From contig OW818670.1 of NCBI GenBank assembly GCA_942493215.1, forward strand, positions 806,001-870,000: a stretch of DNA of 64,000 bases, given 5' to 3'. Within the stretch, counting starts at the first letter, position 1. Each line of letters begins with the position of its first letter. Below are positions 8,552 to 17,277 of this stretch, in pieces. The translations under genes and the position numbers were made by a program. The DNA comes from G942493215 sp942493215 (GTDB taxonomy: Bacteria > Bacillota_I > Bacilli_A > RF39 > UBA660). The notes under the pieces are model-generated. The model did no database searches. It was given only the letters and a program-made list of their open reading frames with translations, and was not told where the DNA came from.

Positions 8552-9082
8552 ATCGCAAACAAAGATAAGGATTTGTTTATTAATGAACAAATTAGAGCAA
8601 GAGAAGTAATGGTTATCGGACCAAATGGGGAACAATTAGGAACTAAAAATCTAAGAGATGCAATAACTTTAGCTAGTTATGCTGGATTTGATTTAGTTTT
8701 AATAAGCCCTACAAGTAATCCACCAGTTTGTAAAATTATGGATTACAATAAGTTTAAATATGAAAGCAAGAAGAAATTAAAAGAGAATATGAAAAAACAA
8801 CGTGAGGTTAATCTTGAAGTAAAAGAATATCGTTTATCAGTTACAATTGATAAACATGATCTTGATACAAGAGTTACCAATTCTTCTAAATACTTAGAAA
8901 AAGGTCATAGGATTAAAGCGTCTATTCGTTTTAAAGGACGAGAAATGGCCCATCCTGAACTAGGTATTGAAGTATTACTTCGTTTTGCCGATGCTTTAAG
9001 CGAAATAGCTATTGTTGAACAAAAGCCAATGTTAGAAGGCCGTTTTATGATAATGCTACTCGCACCAAAAAAAGAAAAATAG
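8552..9082 (+). CDS. infC: Translation initiation factor IF-3 (rare AUC start)
   Basis: IF-3 binds the 30S subunit and checks start-codon choice. The homology begins at the ATC codon 8552 (then ANKDKDLFINEQI), placed 7 nt after GGAGGT (8539-8544). Upstream in-frame ATG codons lie inside the attenuator, have no ribosome site and add unrelated residues. infC typically uses AUU/AUC/AUA starts for autoregulation. Length 176 residues is normal. The N-domain FINEQIRAREVMVIGPNGEQLG and C-domain KEYRLSVTIDKHD blocks are intact. First gene of the infC-rpmI-rplT operon. Confidence 0.95.
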   Translation: MANKDKDLFINEQIRAREVMVIGPNGEQLGTKNLRDAITLASYAGFDLVLISPTSNPPVCKIMDYNKFKYESKKKLKENMKKQREVNLEVKEYRLSVTIDKHDLDTRVTNSSKYLEKGHRIKASIRFKGREMAHPELGIEVLLRFADALSEIAIVEQKPMLEGRFMIMLLAPKKEK

Positions 9083-9092
9083 GAGGAATAAT

Positions 9093-9281
9093 ATGCCAAA
9101 ATTAAAAACACATAAAGGAACAGCTAAAGTATGTAAAGTACGCCCAGGAGGAACTGTTAAAATTGGTAAACCTGGTTCAAGACATAATACAGGCAAGAAA
9201 AATGCCGCTTTCGGTCGGACAAGAAGACATGGTTCTAATTTAAGCAAATCCGATTTAAGTCGTATTAAAGAATTAATTTAA
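9093..9281 (+). CDS. rpmI: 50S ribosomal protein L35
   Basis: 62-residue basic protein with the MPKLKTHKG start and a conserved HNTGKKNAAFGRTRR-type centre. AGGAGGAATAAT precedes ATG 9093. Middle gene of the IF3-L35-L20 operon. Confidence 0.96.
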   Translation: MPKLKTHKGTAKVCKVRPGGTVKIGKPGSRHNTGKKNAAFGRTRRHGSNLSKSDLSRIKELI

Positions 9282-9297
9282 GATAGGAGGATAAAAT

Positions 9298-9924
9298 ATG
9301 ACAAGAGTAAAAGGTAGCACAATTCATCGTGCGCGCCGTAAAAAAGTATTAGATCAAGCCAAAGGTTATTTTGGTAGTAAGCATAGATTATATAAGACAG
9401 CTAAAGAACAAGTAATGCATTCAGGTAGATATGCTTATCGTGATAGAAAACAAAAGAAACAAGATTTTAGAAAGTTATGGATTACAAGAATTAATGCTGC
9501 TTGTCGTCAAAATGATATTAGTTATTCAAAATTTATTAATGGTTTAGCGAAAGCTGAAGTAACTATTAATCGTAAGATGTTAAGTGAAATTGCTATTGAT
9601 AATCCTGCAGCTTTTACGGAATTAGTTGAAACAGCTAAAAAAGCTTTAGACAAAGTTGTTTCTAAAAAAGTAAAAGAAGCTGTTGTTAAAACAACTGTTG
9701 GTAAAGAAGCAAAACATTCTGTTACACCAAAACCAAGAAAAGTTCAAAGCTTAAAACCAAAAAAAGGTTCTAATACTTCAGCTAGCAGCAAAGTTAAAGA
9801 AGAAAATGTTGATTTATCTAAATTAACAGTTGCTGAATTAAGAGAAATAGCTAAGGAAAGAGAATTAAGCGGTTACTCAACAATGAAAAAAGTTGAATTA
9901 ATCAATGCTTTAAATCAAGAATAA
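9298..9924 (+). CDS. rplT: 50S ribosomal protein L20 with C-terminal Rho_N/SAP-like extension
   Basis: Residues 1 to about 118 are a normal L20 (MTRVKGSTIHRARRKKVLDQ onward), the 23S rRNA-binding assembly protein and likely repressor of this operon. Normal L20 ends there, but this protein runs to 208 residues. A Lys/Ser-rich linker leads to a terminal block DLSKLTVAELREIAKERELS...YSTMKKVELINAL, which has the spacing of the Rho N-terminal/SAP helix-extended-helix nucleic-acid-binding domain. There is no frameshift or second start between the parts. A perfect terminator overlaps the stop codon. Confidence 0.93.
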   Translation: MTRVKGSTIHRARRKKVLDQAKGYFGSKHRLYKTAKEQVMHSGRYAYRDRKQKKQDFRKLWITRINAACRQNDISYSKFINGLAKAEVTINRKMLSEIAIDNPAAFTELVETAKKALDKVVSKKVKEAVVKTTVGKEAKHSVTPKPRKVQSLKPKKGSNTSASSKVKEENVDLSKLTVAELREIAKERELSGYSTMKKVELINALNQE

Positions 9925-9944
9925 ACACAGTTTATTCTTTTTTT
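9917..9944 (+). terminator. Intrinsic terminator of infC-rpmI-rplT
   Basis: AAGAATAAAC, a 3-nt loop, GTTTATTCTT and a T-run. The stem begins inside the last codons and includes the rplT stop codon. Confidence 0.9.
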
Positions 9945-9997
9945 GTAGCTAAAAGAATATAATTATGTTAGAATATTCTTAAGATATGAGGTGGATT

Positions 9998-10498
9998 ATG
10001 ATAAATCTATACATTGATTTTGATGGTGTAATTGCTGATACAATTAGTGTTAGTTATATGATGATGAAAGAACAAAACATTGAGCAAAATGAGGAATCCG
10101 TAAGAAAATTTTATCGGGAATTAGACTGGCATAAATTATTAAGGAACATCACTTTAATAAATGATAGTATGAATTGTATTAAAAAAATTGTTGATACTAG
10201 TCGTTTTGATGTTGCCATATTAACACATGTAATTACATTAGATGAAGCTGTCGCAAAAATAAAATTTATAAGAAAATATTTACCCCATATTACCATTATT
10301 ACGGTTCCTAAAGAAATATCTAAAACCCAAATGGTTAATCCTAAAAACTCCATTCTTATTGATGATTATGCCGGTAATTTACGTAGTTGGGAAGTATTGG
10401 GCGGAATTGGTGTTCGTTTTTCTTTAGATCTTGAAAGTAAGGGCTTTAAAGTAATTAATAAATTAGATCAGATTATTGATTTGGAAATAAAAGAGTAA
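9998..10498 (+). CDS. HAD-superfamily 5'-nucleotidase-like protein
   Basis: The N-terminal YIDFDGVIADT (DxDGV motif I) marks a HAD phosphatase. The late ILIDDYAGNLRSW block supplies the acidic motif IV, as in the deoxy-5'-nucleotidase (NT5C-like) group. I start at ATG 9998 (166 residues) because GAGGTGG precedes it; the upstream ATG 9986 has no site. Likely a monocistronic cytosolic phosphatase on a nucleotide or other small phosphate. The substrate is unknown. Confidence 0.8.
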   Translation: MINLYIDFDGVIADTISVSYMMMKEQNIEQNEESVRKFYRELDWHKLLRNITLINDSMNCIKKIVDTSRFDVAILTHVITLDEAVAKIKFIRKYLPHITIITVPKEISKTQMVNPKNSILIDDYAGNLRSWEVLGGIGVRFSLDLESKGFKVINKLDQIIDLEIKE

Positions 10499-10585
10499 AG
10501 CAGTTGAGGAAAAAATTATTATTGATAAAAAATGATAGTCATATTACAACTAATTATGATGATAAAAATCTCTATTTAAAAAATT

Positions 10586-10612
10586 AAAAGGAAGGGACAA
10601 AACCTTCCTTTT
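10586..10612 (+). terminator. Intrinsic terminator
   Basis: AAAAGGAAGG, a 7-nt loop, CCTTCCTTTT: a perfect 10-bp stem between the HAD gene and pyrH. The A/T flanks make it possibly bidirectional. Confidence 0.85.
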
Positions 10613-10644
10613 ATGATACAATATAAATAGAAAGTGGGTTAAGT

Positions 10645-11343
10645 ATGCAATATAAAAGATTATTAATTAAATTGAGTGGCGAAGCATTAGCGGGCTCTAT
10701 TGGTCATGGTATTGATAATGATTCAATGTTAAGAATATGTAGAGAAATAAAAGAATGTGCTGATAATGGTTATGAGATTGGTATCGTGGTTGGTGGAGGT
10801 AATTTCTGGCGGGGACGGACTAATCAATTTATGAATATGAATGTTTCCCATAATATAGGGATATTGGGTACTGTTATGAATGCTCTAGCTCTTGGTGAAG
10901 CATTCAGAGAATTAAATGTTCCTACGGAAGTAATGACAACGATTGAAATGAATAAAATTTTACCACTTTATAATTATAATCAAACGATGGCATCTTTAGC
11001 CGATAAGAAAATTGTTATCTTTGGTGGTGGAGTAGGTTCACCATATTTTTCAACTGATACAGCGTCAGCTTTAAAAGCTATAGAGATCCACGCAGATGTC
11101 ATAATTAAAGCGACTAATGTTGATGGTGTTTATACTGCTGATCCTAAATTAGATCCTAATGCCAAGTTAATTAAGAAAATGTCTCTTCAAGAAATGTTAG
11201 ATAAGAAATTAAAAGTATTAGATCTTACGGCTACTAGTCTTTGCTTAGAAAATAATGTTCCTATTTTAGTATTAAACATTAATAAAGAAGGACAATTATT
11301 AAGGGCTTTAACTAATGGGGATGTAGGCAGTATTGTCGAATAA
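10645..11343 (+). CDS. pyrH: UMP kinase
   Basis: Phosphorylates UMP to UDP with ATP (amino-acid-kinase fold). 232 residues with LLIKLSGEAL at the N-terminus, the GIVVGGGNFWRG loop, and KATNVDGVYTADP toward the C-terminus, all diagnostic of bacterial PyrH. AAGTGGGTTAAGT precedes ATG 10645. It stands alone here rather than in the common rpsB-tsf-pyrH-frr cluster. A terminator overlaps the stop. Confidence 0.96.
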   Translation: MQYKRLLIKLSGEALAGSIGHGIDNDSMLRICREIKECADNGYEIGIVVGGGNFWRGRTNQFMNMNVSHNIGILGTVMNALALGEAFRELNVPTEVMTTIEMNKILPLYNYNQTMASLADKKIVIFGGGVGSPYFSTDTASALKAIEIHADVIIKATNVDGVYTADPKLDPNAKLIKKMSLQEMLDKKLKVLDLTATSLCLENNVPILVLNINKEGQLLRALTNGDVGSIVE

Positions 11344-11363
11344 GCATTATTAATGCTTTTTTT
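11342..11363 (+). terminator. Intrinsic terminator of pyrH
   Basis: AAGCATT, a 3-nt loop, AATGCTT and a T-run. The stem starts in the stop codon. Confidence 0.85.
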
Positions 11364-11428
11364 GTGACAAATTATTACTTTTTTTCATAAAAAACATATA
11401 TTTTCATAATCTTTATTAGGGGTGGATT

Positions 11429-12586
11429 ATGAAAAAGCTTTTAGTATTTCTTCTTATGTTAAGTATATTATTACCAATAAAAGGAGTTAAAGCTGATGAT
11501 GTTCCTTTGGCCGGAAATGCTCAGTCAGCTATTCTTTTAGAGGCATCAACGGGTGAAATTATTTTTTCCAAAAATCCTCATGAACGTTTAGAACCAGCTA
11601 GTATGACCAAAATGATGTCAATGCTTCTAATTATGGAAAGTATTGAAAAAGGTATTATTAAGTGGAATGATATGGTAACTGTTAGTGAGAATGCATCTAG
11701 TATGGGTGGTAGTCAAATACTATTAGAAGCTAATGAAAAAATGAGTGTTGATGACTTATTTAAGGGTATTGCTATAGCCAGTGGTAATGATGCGGTGGTT
11801 GCATTAGCTGAAAAAATAGCCGGTACGGAAGATAACTTTGTAACAATGATGAACAATAAAGCTAAAGAATTAGGACTAAAAGATACTAATTTTAAAAACT
11901 CTCATGGTTTAGCAGCTGCTAATCATTATTCAAGTGCATATGATATGGCCATGATAGCTAAAGAATTAGTAAAACACGAGAAAGTATTAGAATATACTTC
12001 TATCTATGAAACCTATTTAAGGCAGAATACAGACCGTAAAGTTTGGTTAGTTAATACTAATAAACTAGTACGTTTCTATGATGGGGTTGATGGGCTGAAA
12101 ACAGGTTATACTGATCAGGCCGGCTATTGTATGACCACCACAGCTAAAAAAAATAGTATGCGTTTAATTGCTGTAGTTATGAAAGAACCAGATACTAAAA
12201 CCCGAAATAAAGAAATAACCGAAATGTTAGATTATGCTTTTGCTCAATATGAAATAGAAGTATTATTAGCTAAAGATTCTATTATAACGACAAGGAAAGT
12301 GGAAAAGGGTAGAGATACAGAAGTTGGTATTGTCCCTTTAGAAAATGTTAATCTATTAAATAAAAAGATAGACAATAAACGAAATGTCACCTATGATATT
12401 AATATAAATAATTTAGTGGCCCCTTTAAAATATGGTGATGTTGTTGGTACTATAATTATAAAAGATGATAATAAGATTCTAAAGACAGTTGATTTAACGG
12501 TAAAAAAAGATATTAAAAAAGCCAATATATTTTTATTATATTGGCGTAATCTAAAAGACATTATCAGTGGAGGGATAAAACTATAG
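11429..12586 (+). CDS. D-alanyl-D-alanine carboxypeptidase (DacF/PBP5 type, S11)
   Basis: Trims the terminal D-Ala from peptidoglycan stem peptides outside the membrane. A signal peptide (MKKLLVFLLMLSILLPIKG, cleavage near KA-D) is followed by SMTK (S58-K61), SGN (118-120) and KTG (224-226), the S11 active-site triad. The C-terminal PBP5-type beta domain ends with a helix (IFLLYWRNLKDII) that could anchor it to the membrane. 385 residues is typical. In spore formers DacF tunes cortex cross-linking, but DacA is equally possible. GGGGTGGATT precedes ATG 11429. Confidence 0.92.
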   Translation: MKKLLVFLLMLSILLPIKGVKADDVPLAGNAQSAILLEASTGEIIFSKNPHERLEPASMTKMMSMLLIMESIEKGIIKWNDMVTVSENASSMGGSQILLEANEKMSVDDLFKGIAIASGNDAVVALAEKIAGTEDNFVTMMNNKAKELGLKDTNFKNSHGLAAANHYSSAYDMAMIAKELVKHEKVLEYTSIYETYLRQNTDRKVWLVNTNKLVRFYDGVDGLKTGYTDQAGYCMTTTAKKNSMRLIAVVMKEPDTKTRNKEITEMLDYAFAQYEIEVLLAKDSIITTRKVEKGRDTEVGIVPLENVNLLNKKIDNKRNVTYDININNLVAPLKYGDVVGTIIIKDDNKILKTVDLTVKKDIKKANIFLLYWRNLKDIISGGIKL

Positions 12587-12609
12587 AAAACATTTTGTTT
12601 TCTTTTTTT
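12586..12609 (+). terminator. Intrinsic terminator of the carboxypeptidase gene
   Basis: GAAAACA, a 3-nt loop, TGTTTTC, then seven T. It serves the plus strand only and abuts the convergent stop at 12608. Confidence 0.85.
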
Positions 12610-14818
12610 ATAGTTCGGTCCAGTAAAATATACTCCAAGCATCTCGACTACCATCGCCTTTAATCTGATTCCAATTTTTATCGTTTTTGTCTTTCAACCA
12701 AAGATTGGTTGAACCTCCACCGTCCAAGCGATATCCATCAATACATCCCAAATCTCTTAGCAACTCTGCCATTGGAAAAGGCCACCAACCACCATCTGTG
12801 ATTACATATAAAAAATTGTTTCTATCTATTTGGCAAAATCCTTGATATACAGCAGGATAATGGCCTTTTTTCTTCTTAAGCACAGCTACACCATCTTTTA
12901 CTGCTAATTGTGAAATATTAATAGTATTTAAAGTACCACTGTTTATAGCATTTTGATACATAATCTGTCTTTTTTGAGGATCAAGTTTATAATCATTATA
13001 GAAATTCAAAGTGTTTTTATTATCAATAGCTGCAAGTGGCGAACGCTCTACACCAGTAGTACTATAATCATTTCTTAATACTTGTCCTTCTTTAATTACT
13101 AATCCAGCTCTATCATATTTACTAAATTCATCACTACTTCTGCCACCATACCAAACACTTACGGTGTGATTCCAACCTATTGCTACATCATTTTTATCAA
13201 TCTTATTTTCTAAGGCTTTTTTAGCTACATTATCAAAATTATCATTACTTTTTCCATAATCGGTAGCACTGTATTTGTGTAATTGTTTATATGGTTCCTT
13301 TGCCCACACTCTAATCATTGTATAGTTCTTTTTTCTAATAATCCAAGATTTTAAGGTGTCGCTTATAATGCTATGACTAAATTTTTCAGGGACAATAGGA
13401 TCAAGAGAAGCAGGGCGATCAGCTTTACTACAAGTTATATATTTGATATTGCCAGCCCCATCTTTTACTCTTGTCGAAACGGTATTATAAGTAAAAGTAG
13501 TTTTGTAAGAAGACGATGCTATATAATCGGTATAATTACCGTTTAAAAAATAACTATAACCAACGATACTACTTTTTGAATCTTTTATATTAGTTGTTAT
13601 AAGACCATTTTCATTCATATAACAAGTTCCAAAAGGGGAGTCGATATCAACATTACCGATAGTTATATTTTTGGAAACAGGATTACCTGTTTTACTATAA
13701 ACAGTAAAAGTGTAAGTACCATTATTATTTACTTTATAAGTAAAGTTTGTAGTAAAATAATTACTATAATTAGGTAGGGTAGTATAATAATAGTTATCAT
13801 TAGTGACACTAACATTAATGTCAATTGTTTTATTGGTATATAAATTACTATTAGAATTTAATTGAATATCAATAACATTTACTTTTCTTGTGATGGTTTT
13901 TGTTAAATTATTTCCATCAGTTACAATATAATTGATTTCATAAGTACCAATATTATTACTATCAACGGTATTATTAACAATCACTTTATCAGATAGGTCA
14001 TTATTATCGCTATCAGTTGCTTTATAGCCTGATTCTTCATAATTAGTCCCAAGCAAAATATTTACCTCATTGCCACCAACTAATTTTATAGTAGGAGGAT
14101 TAGTATTATTTGATGGATTATTATTCAAATTTTTGTTAGTAACAATAACAATTCTCTTAACAGTGTATTCGCTTTCGTTGCTTTTAACAACATAATTAAC
14201 ATGATATACTCCTTCAGCTTGAACGATATTATTATAAGTATCAACATCTGCATCGGGGTCAATTAAGACATAACCAGGATCCTCATATGTTTCATTAATA
14301 GAAATATAGGTAGGGTTGTTACCTCTAATAGCAATATAGTCGACGGCCTCATCGTTATTATCAGATACGGTTTGAATGGGATTACTAACATGTTCTCCAC
14401 AACTATAATAATACTGATATTGATAATTATTGTTTTCTTTGGTTACTAAAACACTACCATTTTTTTCACAGTTTAAGTTGTTAGCAGGAATAAAATTAAT
14501 TTCACCAAAACTTAAAAGTTTGGATTTACCATCATCAAGAGTAATATTATTATTCTTGATATAAGTTAGAGTTTTATTAGATAATAATTGCTCAAATGTC
14601 TTAAACTCATCATCATTTGATCCATTAAATCCAATAAAAACTATTATAAAAATTCCGGTAATAACCAAGACATATATTGAATATTTTCTTAAGTTAAAAT
14701 TATCAATATTTCTTGAAAAATTGTCATTACCCCTATAATTAATATTCTCAATTATGTTTCTTATGGATGTTTGAAGATTATTAAGCTTTTCTTTTACATA
14801 CCTAACAATATTATACAT
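12608..14818 (-). CDS. Ig-repeat surface protein with phosphodiester-glycosidase domain, paralogue 1
   Basis: The start at 14818 (MYNIVRYVKEK) is preferred to 14824, because the upstream ATG touches the AGGAGG site directly. Order of parts: cytoplasmic helix of about 45 residues; membrane helix (YVLVITGIFIIVFIGF); a Cys-bearing stalk; two DUF5011-type Ig-like domains (GNNPTYISINETYEDPGY and LVGGNEVNILLGTNYEESGY); two further beta domains; and a C-terminal domain of about 260 residues. That domain's GYRLDGGGSTNLW motif is characteristic of the phosphodiester glycosidase (NAGPA, PF09992) family. It would face outward. The substrate is unknown, perhaps a phospho-linked cell-wall glycan. A TGATATAAT promoter lies at 14843-14851. 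The catalytic part resembles copy 4 more than copies 2 and 3. Confidence 0.8.
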   Translation of the reverse strand: MYNIVRYVKEKLNNLQTSIRNIIENINYRGNDNFSRNIDNFNLRKYSIYVLVITGIFIIVFIGFNGSNDDEFKTFEQLLSNKTLTYIKNNNITLDDGKSKLLSFGEINFIPANNLNCEKNGSVLVTKENNNYQYQYYYSCGEHVSNPIQTVSDNNDEAVDYIAIRGNNPTYISINETYEDPGYVLIDPDADVDTYNNIVQAEGVYHVNYVVKSNESEYTVKRIVIVTNKNLNNNPSNNTNPPTIKLVGGNEVNILLGTNYEESGYKATDSDNNDLSDKVIVNNTVDSNNIGTYEINYIVTDGNNLTKTITRKVNVIDIQLNSNSNLYTNKTIDINVSVTNDNYYYTTLPNYSNYFTTNFTYKVNNNGTYTFTVYSKTGNPVSKNITIGNVDIDSPFGTCYMNENGLITTNIKDSKSSIVGYSYFLNGNYTDYIASSSYKTTFTYNTVSTRVKDGAGNIKYITCSKADRPASLDPIVPEKFSHSIISDTLKSWIIRKKNYTMIRVWAKEPYKQLHKYSATDYGKSNDNFDNVAKKALENKIDKNDVAIGWNHTVSVWYGGRSSDEFSKYDRAGLVIKEGQVLRNDYSTTGVERSPLAAIDNKNTLNFYNDYKLDPQKRQIMYQNAINSGTLNTINISQLAVKDGVAVLKKKKGHYPAVYQGFCQIDRNNFLYVITDGGWWPFPMAELLRDLGCIDGYRLDGGGSTNLWLKDKNDKNWNQIKGDGSRDAWSIFYWTEL

Positions 14819-14842
14819 ATACATCCTCCTACATTAGTTATT

Positions 14843-14851
14843 ATTATATCA
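14843..14851 (-). promoter_or_regulatory. Extended -10 promoter of surface paralogue 1
   Basis: TGATATAAT on the minus strand about 25 bp before the start. Copies 2 (17200-17208) and 4 (21840-21848) have the same nonamer at the same kind of distance; copy 3 has none. Confidence 0.55.
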
Positions 14852-14921
14852 TACTTATTAATTTGGATAAAGATTTTAATACGAGAAAAAAATCAATATT
14901 TCCATCTCGACTTTAAATATT

Positions 14922-17174
14922 CTATAGTTCAGTCCAATAAACAATAGCGTCCATTCTTCCTCTCGAACCAGTTCCATGTATCTTAGTCCATGAAGTTTTA
15001 GTTGACTTTTTCCACCAAAAGTTTGTTGAACCACCACCATCATTATGAACAGCAACATAACAGTTTAATTCTTTCATTTTTTTGGCTAAAAATCCTTCGC
15101 CTTTATTTTCAGCAATTATATAGATAAAATTATTATTATTTACCTGACATAAAGCATTTCTTTCTGTTCCGCCACTATCAGGTTTATAAAGATGACTATA
15201 GTTTTTGGGATTGTTTTTATCAGTTAGAATTTGACCGTCATCCATCAGAAGAGTTAAAGTCATAGCCGTATTTCTAGCTTGACCATCAATAGCTTGTTTG
15301 AAAGCAGCCGTTCTAACTTCTAAACTCCTATTATTTTTATCATTTATAATAATCATTTTATTATCTTTGGTTATAGTGTAGATGGGACTTCTTCGACCAT
15401 TAGTAGTTAAATCATAACGATAAGTTTTACCATCCCGAACAATTAAAGCTCCATTAGTATAATTATTCCAAGAACAAGCTGAATTACTAGAACGCCTACA
15501 AGCATAATAGCTATCATAGTATACCGAAACATCGGAATTAAAAGCAATGGTTAATTTATTTTTTATACCATTTTTATCTTTACTTAAAGCGTGATTAAAT
15601 AAACTAGCAATACTATCATAGGCATTACCATGCATAGAAGCATCATAGGTGTGAAATTGTAAATAGGGGTTTTCGGCCCAAAATTGAACAATATAATAAC
15701 CATCTTTTTTTATTAACCATACTTTAAAAGAATCAGTTAATTCTCTATCAGTAAATGATGAAGGGACAATTGGATCATATTTTTTAATAGTATCAGATGA
15801 TCCACTTCCTTTACAGGTTATATAACCTGTATTACCGGCTTTATCCATAATTCTTACAGGAACATCATTCTTATTGGAACTTACTTTATAAGTATAACTT
15901 TCTGAATAACTAGTATAATTATTATTAACTAAATAACTATATCCTGAAACTCCACTTTTACTATCATTGGCATAAACATAGACATTACCATTATCACTCA
16001 TATAACAAACACCATTCGGTGCTTCACTATCAATTAGATCAACAAAAATATCTTTACTAACGGCATTACCAGTATTACTATAAACAGTAAACGTATATTT
16101 GCCATTATTAATAACATTATAAGTAAAATTAGTTGCGAAAGACTTATTGTAGTTAGGTAGAGTAGTGTAGTAATAATTATCACCAGTTATAGTAGCATTA
16201 ACTGTAAGATTCTTACTAGTATATTGGTCTCCACTTAATGTTAATTGAACATCAATAACATTAACTTTTCTAGTTACGGTTGTTGTTAAACCATTATCAC
16301 TAGTAACCGAATAGACAATATCGTAAGTACCAACCGTATTAAGATCAGTATTATCCGTAACAATTACTTTGTCAGTTATATCATTACCACTGGCGTCTTT
16401 TGCTTTAAAGCCCAGTTCATTATAATCGCCACCTCTTAAAGTGTTTGACTCATTGCCACCAACTAACGTTATGGTTGGTTTATTTTGATTAGGTACATTA
16501 TTATTTAATGATTCATTAACAATAACCATTCTTTTAGCAGTATATTGTTTATCATTAACACTGACAACATATTCAACATAATATACACCTTCAACGGCTT
16601 TAACCCCGTTATTAACGGTAACATTAGCACTATCATCAAGTAATTCATAACCAATATCACTATATACATCCGTAGAAGATATATAGATGGGATTAGCTCC
16701 CTTAATAGATATATATTTTAAAGCATCTTTATTATCATTGATAACTTTTTGAACATTATCACTCGTATTATTACCACAATTATAATAATATTGATAGTTA
16801 TAGTTATCATCATTTTTAGTAACTAAAACACCACCTGCATTATTACACTTGGTATTAGAATTATAACCAATTTCATTAAAGCTTAAAAATTTAGATTCAC
16901 CATTATTAATAGAAATATTATTCTTCTTAAGATAAGATATCGCTTTATCTGATAAACCATTTTCTACAACAGCAAGTCTACTTTCATTATTAGTCGTTTT
17001 AACACCAATAAAGATAATTAAGGAAGCGCCCGCAAAGATTAAGAAATACATCGCATACTTTCTTAAATCATAATTATCAACACCTGATAAAGAAAGACTA
17101 TTGTTTTTAATATTTTCAATTGTTGCTTTAAAATTATTAAATTTTTCTTTTAAATAGTTACTAATATTGTTCAT
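14922..17174 (-). CDS. Ig-repeat surface protein with phosphodiester-glycosidase domain, paralogue 2
   Basis: The start at 17174 (MNNISNYLKEKFNN, 5 nt after GGAGG) gives 750 residues, matching copy 3; the TTG at 17186 is poorer. Same layout as copy 1: signal-anchor helix (YFLIFAGASLIIFIGV), a Cys pair in the stalk, Ig-like domains of DUF5011 type, and a C-terminal domain with NDGGGSTNFWW and a terminal DAIVYWTEL. The central part, from the stalk to the last beta domain, is almost identical to copy 3, while the glycosidase domain differs clearly. The motif usually read LDGGGS is NDGGGS here. It has its own TGATATAAT promoter at 17200-17208. Confidence 0.8.
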   Translation of the reverse strand: MNNISNYLKEKFNNFKATIENIKNNSLSLSGVDNYDLRKYAMYFLIFAGASLIIFIGVKTTNNESRLAVVENGLSDKAISYLKKNNISINNGESKFLSFNEIGYNSNTKCNNAGGVLVTKNDDNYNYQYYYNCGNNTSDNVQKVINDNKDALKYISIKGANPIYISSTDVYSDIGYELLDDSANVTVNNGVKAVEGVYYVEYVVSVNDKQYTAKRMVIVNESLNNNVPNQNKPTITLVGGNESNTLRGGDYNELGFKAKDASGNDITDKVIVTDNTDLNTVGTYDIVYSVTSDNGLTTTVTRKVNVIDVQLTLSGDQYTSKNLTVNATITGDNYYYTTLPNYNKSFATNFTYNVINNGKYTFTVYSNTGNAVSKDIFVDLIDSEAPNGVCYMSDNGNVYVYANDSKSGVSGYSYLVNNNYTSYSESYTYKVSSNKNDVPVRIMDKAGNTGYITCKGSGSSDTIKKYDPIVPSSFTDRELTDSFKVWLIKKDGYYIVQFWAENPYLQFHTYDASMHGNAYDSIASLFNHALSKDKNGIKNKLTIAFNSDVSVYYDSYYACRRSSNSACSWNNYTNGALIVRDGKTYRYDLTTNGRRSPIYTITKDNKMIIINDKNNRSLEVRTAAFKQAIDGQARNTAMTLTLLMDDGQILTDKNNPKNYSHLYKPDSGGTERNALCQVNNNNFIYIIAENKGEGFLAKKMKELNCYVAVHNDGGGSTNFWWKKSTKTSWTKIHGTGSRGRMDAIVYWTEL

Positions 17175-17242
17175 GGAAGCCTCCAAACTACTTTTAATTA
17201 TTATATCATATATGTTAACACAAATAAATATTTGGAATAATC

Positions 17243-17270
17243 AAAAAACAAGCAGATTAGTGCTTGTTTT
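17243..17270 (-). terminator. Intrinsic terminator after surface paralogue 3
   Basis: On the minus strand: AAACAAGCA, a 6-nt loop, TGCTTGTTT and a T-run. It separates transcription of copies 4-3 from copy 2. Confidence 0.85.
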
Positions 17271-17277
17271 ACCTTTT

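Noticed and set aside
9056..9247. Minus-strand frame over rpmI
   Set aside because: Antisense shadow of a conserved ribosomal protein.
10504..10587. 27-codon TTG-started frame before pyrH
   Set aside because: No convincing ribosome site and no recognisable content.
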